A stretch of 7,033 nt of DNA. Source: Bacillota bacterium. Its GTDB lineage: Bacteria > Bacillota > Clostridia > Lachnospirales > Lachnospiraceae. Positions 1-5,128 of the stretch are shown one piece after another (the stretch's first letter is position 1; every line of letters starts with the position of its first letter). The stretch is taken from assembly GCA_017861355.1 (NCBI GenBank), contig JAGFXQ010000175.1, positions 1-7,033 of the forward strand. Reading direction: 5' to 3'. The translations under genes and the position numbers were made by a program. The notes under the pieces were generated by a model, which was given only the letters and a program-made list of their open reading frames with translations, made no database searches and was not told the DNA's origin.

Positions 1-68
1 ATAAAAAGAAGCTGTTCTACTATGTCTCTTATGAAAATGATATTTCATATGACATAACAGACAGCTTC
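1..68 (-). terminator. Long terminator-like hairpin downstream of the KH gene
   Basis: Read on the minus strand, this is an elongated interrupted stem followed by TTTTTAT. The outer arms are GAAGCTGT and ACAGCTTC (plus strand 8-15 and 61-68). The middle arms are TATGTC/GACATA (21-26, 51-56) and the inner arms TATGAAA/TTTCATA (30-36, 43-49), about 21 pairs in all. The apical loop is 6 nt and there are two internal loops. The U-tract directly after the outer arm fits intrinsic termination about 40 nt after the KH stop codon. The stem is longer and more interrupted than a usual terminator, so it could instead be an attenuator or a repeat-derived hairpin. The window ends here, so the next gene is unknown. 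Confidence 0.55.
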
Positions 69-107
69 CGTCATTCAGTACAGGAAAAACTGCAATTGAA
101 TTTACTG

Positions 108-338
108 CTATTGCAGAATCTCAACTACTACCTTTTTGTCATCCTTTGTTGCGGCTGCTTTTACTACGGTACGAATGGATTTAGCAATACGACCTTGTTT
201 GCCGATCACCTTACCCATGTCTTCAGAAGCGACTTTTAATTCCACAACAATTGCCTTATCGGTTTCTTTTTCCGTAACTACAACCTCATCGGGATGATCC
301 ACGAGTGATTTAGCGATTACTTCTACTAATTCCTTCAT
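108..338 (-). CDS. khpA: KH-domain RNA-binding protein (YlqC/KhpA family)
   Basis: This is a small single-KH RNA-binding protein of 76 residues, the usual family length. KhpA proteins act in the cytoplasm, often with KhpB/Jag, and bind RNA to affect cell-wall and division genes. The sequence opens with MKELVEVIAKSLV, the typical family N-terminus. The nucleic-acid-binding loop is V-I-G-K-Q-G-R at residues 44-50, between the two core KH helices. The start at 338 is chosen because GGAG (348-351) lies 9 nt upstream. ATG at 341 is equally possible, while ATG at 353 has no ribosome binding site before it. The gene follows rpsP after an unusually long, hairpin-rich gap. A 7-bp inverted repeat (90-96/110-116) spans the stop codon. 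The family assignment is firm; the cellular role is inferred from homologues. Confidence 0.93.
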   Translation of the reverse strand: MKELVEVIAKSLVDHPDEVVVTEKETDKAIVVELKVASEDMGKVIGKQGRIAKSIRTVVKAAATKDDKKVVVEILQ

Positions 339-356
339 CATAGAAAACTCCATTCT

Positions 357-525
357 GCGGAAAACCGCGAATAAATTGACATCCCATGCTACCTAATGGT
401 AGCTGAAAGGTAGGAAGAACAAGGAGTTTGTTCTCATGAACAAATTTCGCAGTTCTTCCTAAGCGAATGAATATTCGCTTTGTGAAGAAGCTATTCTTCA
501 TATGTGAAGAAGCTTTTACTTCACA
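357..525 (-). repeat. Dense array of hairpins in the rpsP-KH intergenic gap
   Basis: The 190-bp gap between rpsP and the KH start is almost entirely inverted repeats. (1) GCGG/CCGC at 357-360/365-368, loop of four. (2) GCTACC/GGTAGC at 388-393/398-403, loop of four. (3) TAGGAAGAAC/GTTCTTCCTA at 411-420/452-461, enclosing TTTGTTC/GAACAAA at 427-433/438-444. (4) AAGCGAAT/ATTCGCTT at 461-468/473-480, loop of four. (5) TGTGAAG/CTTCACA at 503-509/519-525, competing with TTCTTCA/TGAAGAA at 494-500/505-511, which is extended by AAGC/GCTT. TGTGAAGAAGCT occurs twice directly (481-492, 503-514). No stem is followed by a U-tract on the minus strand, so these are not ordinary terminators. No function is recognised. 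mRNA processing, stability control between cistrons, or a dispersed palindromic repeat are possible. Confidence 0.75.
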
Positions 526-528
526 TTA

Positions 529-771
529 TTACAGGATGCCTGCAAGTTTGAAAATTTTACCTACAGTATCCGTAGGCTGAGCACCATTTGCCATCCACTT
601 CTTAGCTGCTTCTTCATCAACCTTGAAAGTGCTGGGATTCTGTGTAGGATCGTAGGTACCGATTTCCTCGATGAATCTACCATCTCTAGGTGTTCTGGAA
701 TCAGAAACAACGATTCTATAGAAAGGAGCCTTCTTCTGTCCCATTCTCTTTAATCTAATCTTTACTGCCAT
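529..771 (-). CDS. rpsP: 30S ribosomal protein S16
   Basis: Ribosomal protein S16, a component of the small ribosomal subunit that helps assemble the 16S 5' domain. The 80-residue product is normal length for Firmicutes. It carries the family signature from the start (MAVKIRLKRMGQKKAPFYRIVV), followed by the conserved SRTPRDGRFIEEIGTYDP segment at about residues 24-42. The start at 771 is fixed by an excellent AAGGAGGTG ribosome binding site 6-8 nt upstream and by homology; the in-frame GTG at 780 would lie inside that site. It follows ffh by 82 bp with no clear promoter or terminator in between, so co-transcription with ylxM-ffh is likely. Downstream lies the hairpin array and the KH gene. 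Confidence 0.98.
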   Translation of the reverse strand: MAVKIRLKRMGQKKAPFYRIVVSDSRTPRDGRFIEEIGTYDPTQNPSTFKVDEEAAKKWMANGAQPTDTVGKIFKLAGIL

Positions 772-812
772 TAATTTCACCTCCTTAAAAATTATAAATC
801 TCTATTGTAAAG

Positions 813-842
813 GTCCTCATAAAATCTTATGACTTCAGGGAC
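813..842 (-). other. Weak hairpin in the ffh-rpsP gap
   Basis: TCATAA/TTATGA (817-822/827-832) forms a 6-bp stem with a four-base loop. GTCC/GGAC (813-816/839-842) can extend it across a one-sided bulge. There is no U-tract, so it is not a convincing terminator. It lies between the ffh stop codon and the rpsP ribosome binding site and may be a small intercistronic mRNA structure or chance. Confidence 0.3.
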
Positions 843-853
843 TATATACAACT

Positions 854-2200
854 CTAGAAGCCGAAGGGCATCTTGAAGCCTCCGTGTTTCTTACCTTTTC
901 CGCCCATCATGCCGGAAAATTGTTTCATCATCTTCTTCGTCTGTTCGAATTGCTTCACCAGTGCATTTACTTCGCTGATGTTGACGCCTGCTCCGGCAGC
1001 AATTCTTTTCTTACGAGAAGGGTTCAGTAGATCCGGATTGGAACGTTCTGCTTTTGTCATGGAATAGATAATCGCTTCGGTAGAAGAAAGAGCATTATCA
1101 TCAATTTCTACTCCCTTAAGCTGTTTTCCCATGCCTGGGATCATGCCGAGCAAATCTGCCATACCACCCATTTTCTTCATTTGCTGCATCTGTTCCAGGA
1201 AATCATTGAAGTCAAGTTCAGCTTTCTTGATCTTCTTCTCTAATTCTTTTGCCTTGTCTGCATCAAAATCAGCCTGTGCTTTATCAATCAAAGTAAGAAT
1301 GTCACCCATACCAAGAATACGGGAGGCCATACGATCCGGATAAAACTGTTCCAGATCAGATAATTTCTCACCCATGCCTACATAGAGAATTGGTCTGCCG
1401 GTAACTGCTCGAATGGAAAGTGCAGCACCACCTCTGGTATCACCATCCAGCTTAGTAAGGATTACACCATCGATCGATAATTTCTCATTGAACATCTCGG
1501 ATACATTCACTGCATCCTGACCGGTCATGGCATCAACCACCAATATAGTTTGATGTACTGTAATATTCGCTTTTATTTCCTGTAACTCTTCCATCATGGC
1601 TTCATCAATATGGAGACGACCTGCAGTATCCAAAATAACTACGTTATAGCCATTCTTTGCGGCATGCTCCATTGCGGCCTTAGCTATATTCAAAGGCTTG
1701 TGCTTATCTCCCATGGAGAATACACTTACACCCTGTTTATCACCATTAATCTGTAGCTGTTCAATCGCTGCCGGACGATAGATATCGCAGGCAACCAACA
1801 ACGGCTTACGTCCTTTGGATTTCAGCTTTCCTGCTAATTTAGCGACGGTGGTTGTCTTTCCTGCACCTTGCAAACCACACATCAAAAGTACTGTGATCTC
1901 AGAAGCAGGCTTAAGCTGTATCTCGACAGTTTGTTCGCCTAAGAGCCTGACCATCTCATCATTTACTATTTTAATTACCATCTGTCCGGGAGTAAGACTA
2001 TTGAGTACATCCTGTCCTACGGCACGTTCCTGGACGGTATTCACGAAATTCTTCACAACTTTGAAGTTAACATCGGCTTCTAGTAATGCCATTTTAACTT
2101 CTTTCAGAGCATTTTTAACATCTGCCTCAGAAAGGCGACCTTTCCCTTTTAAGCTTTTAAAAATGTTCTGCAATTTATCCGATAGGTTTTCAAATGCCAT
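854..2200 (-). CDS. ffh: Signal recognition particle protein Ffh (SRP54)
   Basis: Ffh is the GTPase of the bacterial signal recognition particle. With the 4.5S/6S scRNA it binds signal sequences of nascent membrane and secreted proteins and delivers ribosomes to FtsY. The 448-residue product is standard length. The N-terminal helical bundle covers about residues 1-85. The GTPase domain has the P-loop GLQGAGKTT (109-117), DTAGR (191-195) and TKLDGDTRGGA (249-259). The methionine-rich M domain (about 300-448) contains the RNA-binding stretch SRKKRIAAGAG (395-405) and ends in a Gly/Lys/Met-rich tail. The ATG at 2200 has AAAGGAG about 11 nt upstream, inside the last codons of ylxM. The ylxM stop codon is only 5 nt upstream, so translation is probably coupled. 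Nothing looks degenerate. Confidence 0.99.
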   Translation of the reverse strand: MAFENLSDKLQNIFKSLKGKGRLSEADVKNALKEVKMALLEADVNFKVVKNFVNTVQERAVGQDVLNSLTPGQMVIKIVNDEMVRLLGEQTVEIQLKPASEITVLLMCGLQGAGKTTTVAKLAGKLKSKGRKPLLVACDIYRPAAIEQLQINGDKQGVSVFSMGDKHKPLNIAKAAMEHAAKNGYNVVILDTAGRLHIDEAMMEELQEIKANITVHQTILVVDAMTGQDAVNVSEMFNEKLSIDGVILTKLDGDTRGGAALSIRAVTGRPILYVGMGEKLSDLEQFYPDRMASRILGMGDILTLIDKAQADFDADKAKELEKKIKKAELDFNDFLEQMQQMKKMGGMADLLGMIPGMGKQLKGVEIDDNALSSTEAIIYSMTKAERSNPDLLNPSRKKRIAAGAGVNISEVNALVKQFEQTKKMMKQFSGMMGGKGKKHGGFKMPFGF

Positions 2201-2205
2201 ATGAA

Positions 2206-2580
2206 TTACAGCTCCTTTAAAATATCATCTGCCAACGTTGTTATCGTGCTGATTTGTGTTATATCCCGATTCAGGGTGATTTCCTGAACAATATCTTTAA
2301 TCGAAGTTAATTTGTCTTTCATGGATTGAAACTTATTAACTAGGGATAACTTTGCTTCATAATCTTTGAGCTCAAGCGTACATCGTTTTACGATATCATA
2401 TACACCTTGTCTGCTTATCCCCTGTTCTGCGGCAATTTCACTCAAGGATAAGTCATTAAGAACATAATCCTCAAAAATCTGCTTTTTATGATCACTTAAT
2501 AATTCACCATAAAAATCATAAAGAATAGACTGTGTAACGATTTCATCCAGTTTATCTATCTGTGTTTCATTCTGATTCAT
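2206..2580 (-). CDS. ylxM: YlxM family helix-turn-helix protein, SRP-associated (UPF0122)
   Basis: This is a 124-residue helix-turn-helix protein of the YlxM/UPF0122 family, nearly always encoded next to ffh. In streptococci YlxM has been shown to associate with SRP components and modulate their GTPase activity. The early stretch L-L-S-D-H-K-K-Q-I-F and the sigma-factor-like helix-turn-helix L-S-L-S-E-I-A-A-E-Q-G-I-S-R-Q-G-V-Y-D (about 44-62) are diagnostic. The C-terminal half is predicted to be helical. The start at 2580 is preferred because GGTGGTGA lies 5-8 nt upstream. Extending the frame to 2664 would place the N-terminus across a consensus promoter. It is coupled to ffh, with the ffh ribosome binding site inside the ylxM 3' end. 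Confidence 0.95.
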   Translation of the reverse strand: MNQNETQIDKLDEIVTQSILYDFYGELLSDHKKQIFEDYVLNDLSLSEIAAEQGISRQGVYDIVKRCTLELKDYEAKLSLVNKFQSMKDKLTSIKDIVQEITLNRDITQISTITTLADDILKEL

Positions 2581-2591
2581 AAAATCACCAC

Positions 2592-2614
2592 CTGTAAAGG
2601 AAATTTCTTTACAG
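2592..2614 (-). promoter_or_regulatory. Near-perfect palindrome at the ylxM-ffh transcription start
   Basis: CTGTAAAG (2592-2599) and CTTTACAG (2607-2614) are perfect 8-bp inverted arms around the 7-nt core GAAATTT. The core is itself nearly palindromic, so the stem can extend to 11 pairs with one bulged base. Measured from the -10 box, transcription should begin near 2613-2614, so the hairpin would form the extreme 5' end of the transcript, just before the ylxM ribosome binding site. It could be a repressor operator overlapping +1, a 5' stabilising hairpin, or a translational control structure. The sequence cannot decide between these. Confidence 0.6.
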
Positions 2615-2619
2615 ATGGT

Positions 2620-2648
2620 AGTATAAATGTTTATTGAAGCATTGTCAA
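2620..2648 (-). promoter_or_regulatory. Consensus sigma-A promoter for ylxM-ffh-rpsP
   Basis: On the minus strand, a perfect -35 TTGACA (plus strand 2643-2648) is separated by exactly 17 nt from the -10 TATACT (2620-2625), a five-of-six match. The predicted start is near 2613, giving a leader of about 33 nt to the ylxM ATG. The promoter lies just after the HPt gene stop codon, with no intrinsic terminator between them, so upstream readthrough may add to it. Confidence 0.88.
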
Positions 2649-2672
2649 GCTTTTTTCTTAACACTTCAGTAA

Positions 2673-3050
2673 TTAATTTGATGAATTTAATTTTTGTCCG
2701 GGTCCGTTATCAGACAAGATTGCAATGATGATTTTATATTCATCAGATAAACAGTTGATATCATGTTCAAAGCATTTCAATTCACACTGCTCCATGGCAG
2801 TCAATATGTGCTTGCATAGCGCATGCATATATTGAAAGCCCAGATTAGCAGCAACACCCTTCAGGGTATGAATATGCATTTTAGCATCAGAGATACTACC
2901 TAAGGAAAGCGCTTCCATTAATTTGGGATAACTGGTATCGAAGAGGAATTTTTTACAGATAGAAAGATACAAAGGTACATTACCACCAAGTCTGGTGATG
3001 ACGCTCTCCGTATCAATACCATGTTTATTTAGCTTCTTTAGTAATTCCAT
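2673..3050 (-). CDS. HPt (histidine phosphotransfer) domain protein
   Basis: This is a stand-alone histidine phosphotransferase of 125 residues. HPt proteins accept phosphate from the receiver domain of a hybrid kinase and pass it to a response regulator. The phospho-accepting motif is H-T-L-K-G-V-A-A-N-L-G at 61-71, with His61 as the likely site and the conserved Lys64-Gly65 following it. The preceding LGGN..LY...CKKF pattern (21-35) and the later helix with H-A-L-C-K fit the four-helix HPt bundle. The start at 3050 has only a weak AGGG site upstream. The gene follows the hybrid kinase by 47 bp and is probably co-transcribed with it, so the kinase is its likely partner. The final 10 or so residues are a polar tail. 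The target regulator is not in the window. Confidence 0.88.
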   Translation of the reverse strand: MELLKKLNKHGIDTESVITRLGGNVPLYLSICKKFLFDTSYPKLMEALSLGSISDAKMHIHTLKGVAANLGFQYMHALCKHILTAMEQCELKCFEHDINCLSDEYKIIIAILSDNGPGQKLNSSN

Positions 3051-3068
3051 ATGCGAATCCCTTCATCT

Positions 3069-3089
3069 ATTAACTAGTGATTAGTTAAT
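3069..3089 (-). repeat. Inverted repeat in the kinase-HPt gap
   Basis: ATTAACTA (3069-3076) and TAGTTAAT (3082-3089) are perfect 8-bp arms around a 5-nt loop, between the kinase stop codon and the HPt ribosome binding site. It is AT-rich with no U-tract, so it is not a terminator. It may be a weak intercistronic hairpin or a protein-binding dyad. Confidence 0.45.
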
Positions 3090-3097
3090 ACGATCAA

Positions 3098-4849
3098 TTA
3101 TAATTCCATACACTTCTTAGAGTAAACGGAAGAAAGTATAGAATAGAAATCAGCGACCTCAATTGGTTTTGATACATGATAATTCATAGAGTTCAGAACA
3201 CAGGATTCCTGATTAACATAATTGTCTGCTGACATTGCAATAATCGTAATGTGTTCTGCATCTGCATGTGCTAATGAACGAATATGCTTACTGACTTCAT
3301 ATCCACTCATACCGGGCATACGAACGTCCATTAATATAGCATCATAATAGCCCGGACAGGAATTCTTAAAGAGTTGAATAGCATCGCATCCATTTGTTGC
3401 GGTCTCCACTTGAACCTTAATATTTCTTAAGTATTCTGTTGTGATCTCCAGATTGATTTCGTTATCTTCTACAACCAGAATACGTAAGGAGCTAAAATCA
3501 TACGCCGATATATTCGGTATGGATTTTGATACAACCGGGTTCTCCGGACACCCCTTGAGTGACTTTTCAGAGTCTTCCATAGCAATATCCAGGGGAATAA
3601 TTATCGTCACAGTTGTTCCCTCCCCGAGCCTACTCTCCACCTGAATAGTACCACCCATAAGATCAATCAATTGCTTTACAATGGACATTCCAAGACCACT
3701 TCCGCCGTACAGGGAACTAATTGAGCTATCTTCCTGCACAAAGGGTTCATAGATATGCTGAAGATATTCCTGTGACATCCCCTTGCCAGTATCTGAGATA
3801 CGAAATTGATACACTCCATCACTTTCATTATGAACTAATTCAGAAATCTCTAAGACGATGTTACCTCCGCTGGTTGTAAATTTTATAGCATTTGAAAGGC
3901 AGTTACCCAGAATCTGAGTAATTCTTAAACTGTCTCCGATGAGGTAATCCTGTTCCATCGTTTGAAGGATTAATTTATAATTGATATGTTTCATCTCCAT
4001 CTGTGACGTCATCAAAGATGAATATTCAGCAATAGTTTTTTTGAGAGAAAAAGGTTCCTTTATTAATACAATAGTGTCATTGTCATTTTTAGCGCTATCT
4101 AAAATATTATTAATCAAAAAAAGTAGGTTTCGAGAAGAGTAATTGATCTTCTCAAGGCAGTCTTCTATCTTCCCTTTGTCCTCCGGCGAATTCATCGCGA
4201 TCTGAGTCATACCTATAATTGCATTAATCGGAGTCTTGAGCTCATGACTCATATGGGATAAAAATTCCTTCTTGGCTTCATTCGCTTTTTGTGATTCGGA
4301 TAATGCTTTTCTGACCTCGGCATTTGCTTGATATTTTCTGGTGATTTCCAGAATACTAGCAATATATTTGCAGATTACATTGTTTTTGTATACAGGATAG
4401 ATTCGAACTACCAGCCACTTCTTTTGTTTTAAAACCGGGTGATCATATTCGAACTCCATTTCCACATATTTGGATGATGGTTTCTCCGAAAGCATGGAGA
4501 TAAAATCATTTTTAACTTCAGGAAGTGCAAAGTCAAACAATACAAGCATATTTTTTTTAAGCTCGGAATCACTAATACCGATTACCTTCTCAAAATTTGG
4601 AGAGATATATTCAAAAAGATGATTAATATTATCATAAACAACAAAGACATCATCTACATTAGAATATAAAGAATTAATCAAATCCTCTTTGTAATTTAAA
4701 TTATTATGCATTACTTTGAATTTTTTCTCTAAATATATAACAAGAAAAACTGTTGTAATGCTCATCAAAACTAATAAAGCAGAAATTGTGATGTTCATTT
4801 TAGTGTTAGATATATAATTAATGCTGCAATTAAAATAATCCAAAACCAC
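3098..4849 (-). CDS. Membrane-anchored hybrid sensor histidine kinase (PAS-HisKA-HATPase-REC)
   Basis: This is a 583-residue hybrid kinase. A single hydrophobic segment at about 20-41 anchors it, with no sizeable extracytoplasmic domain. A PAS-like sensor follows (about 60-170). The HisKA motif S-H-M-S-H-E-L-K-T-P has His202 as the phosphorylation site. The ATPase domain has its N-box around N316-N320, G1 DTGKG (353-357), F-box YEPF (367-370) and G2 GGSGLG (382-387). The C-terminal receiver (about 455-575) has acidic E461/D462, phospho-acceptor D508 in LMDVRMPG, S540 and K561, so it looks active. The chosen start is GTG at 4849 with a poor AAAGAG site; ATG at 4798, just before the membrane segment, is an alternative but has no visible binding site. 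Its own promoter precedes it and the HPt gene follows. The signal sensed is unknown. Confidence 0.93.
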   Translation of the reverse strand: MVLDYFNCSINYISNTKMNITISALLVLMSITTVFLVIYLEKKFKVMHNNLNYKEDLINSLYSNVDDVFVVYDNINHLFEYISPNFEKVIGISDSELKKNMLVLFDFALPEVKNDFISMLSEKPSSKYVEMEFEYDHPVLKQKKWLVVRIYPVYKNNVICKYIASILEITRKYQANAEVRKALSESQKANEAKKEFLSHMSHELKTPINAIIGMTQIAMNSPEDKGKIEDCLEKINYSSRNLLFLINNILDSAKNDNDTIVLIKEPFSLKKTIAEYSSLMTSQMEMKHINYKLILQTMEQDYLIGDSLRITQILGNCLSNAIKFTTSGGNIVLEISELVHNESDGVYQFRISDTGKGMSQEYLQHIYEPFVQEDSSISSLYGGSGLGMSIVKQLIDLMGGTIQVESRLGEGTTVTIIIPLDIAMEDSEKSLKGCPENPVVSKSIPNISAYDFSSLRILVVEDNEINLEITTEYLRNIKVQVETATNGCDAIQLFKNSCPGYYDAILMDVRMPGMSGYEVSKHIRSLAHADAEHITIIAMSADNYVNQESCVLNSMNYHVSKPIEVADFYSILSSVYSKKCMEL

Positions 4850-4889
4850 ATCTCTTTTCTATTATTATTTGAGTATTATCGTTTGTCGT

Positions 4890-4949
4890 ATTATATCAAA
4901 TTTAGTTAAATAATGAATCTAATATATCAAACTGTCTCATTAAAGTCAA
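4890..4949 (-). promoter_or_regulatory. Promoter region of the kinase-HPt operon
   Basis: On the minus strand, -35 TTGACT (plus strand 4944-4949) and -10 TATATT (4921-4926) are separated by 17 nt, each a five-of-six match. The predicted start is near 4914. A second candidate lies downstream: a perfect TATAAT (4890-4895) with a poor TTCATT -35 at 17 nt, predicted start near 4883. The surrounding sequence from 4850 to about 5060 is very AT-rich and holds no credible gene. The two sites could act as tandem promoters, or only one may be used. Confidence 0.65.
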
Positions 4950-5064
4950 TATACTTCAAAAAAGCATAAACGGAAACCATAAAAATCACATATTTAACAT
5001 TGAAAAATATACAATTATATAGTTTTATATTAAATCAAACGTCTGAAAAAAGCCAAACAAAGGG

Positions 5065-5112
5065 AAACAAAAAGCACCATACAACATTGTGACATGATGT
5101 TGTATGGTGCTT
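5065..5112 (-). terminator. Rho-independent terminator of the decarboxylase operon
   Basis: The arms AAGCACCATACAACAT (5072-5087) and ATGTTGTATGGTGCTT (5097-5112) form a perfect 16-bp stem with a 9-nt loop. On the minus strand the stem runs into TTTTTGTTT. It begins 16 nt after the carboxyltransferase stop codon and separates that operon from the kinase operon. A further 7-bp inverted pair, CCAAACA/TGTTTGG (5053-5059/5114-5120), flanks it. The plus-strand side lacks a U-tract, so it is probably unidirectional. Confidence 0.93.
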
Positions 5113-5128
5113 ATGTTTGGTTGTATTA

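Noticed and set aside
411..480. Intrinsic terminator after rpsP
   Set aside because: The stems are strong but none is followed by a U-tract on the minus strand.
310..501. 63-codon open frame across the rpsP-KH gap on the minus strand
   Set aside because: It lies almost wholly in the hairpin array and overlaps the KH start in another frame. It has no suitable ribosome binding site and no recognisable protein sequence.
481..514. Two copies of TGTGAAGAAGCT as a minimal CRISPR-like array
   Set aside because: Two short copies with a 10-nt spacer, no cas genes, and the repeats take part in local hairpins.
873..2204. Plus-strand open frames at 873-1067, 1131-1343 and 1815-2204
   Set aside because: They are antisense to ffh, whose reading is unambiguous. 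Their translations are Pro/Ser/Phe-rich in the manner of reverse complements of coding DNA.
2581..2664. N-terminal extension of YlxM by 28 residues
   Set aside because: It would cover the consensus promoter and its start-site palindrome; the family N-terminus and ribosome binding site both point to 2580.
3441..3644. Plus-strand open frame inside the kinase gene
   Set aside because: It is antisense to the receiver-domain region, with no ribosome binding site or family resemblance.
4950..5060. Hidden small gene or RNA in the AT-rich stretch between the two operons
   Set aside because: No open frame with a ribosome binding site and no stable structure beyond the terminator could be found; nothing convincing is seen.
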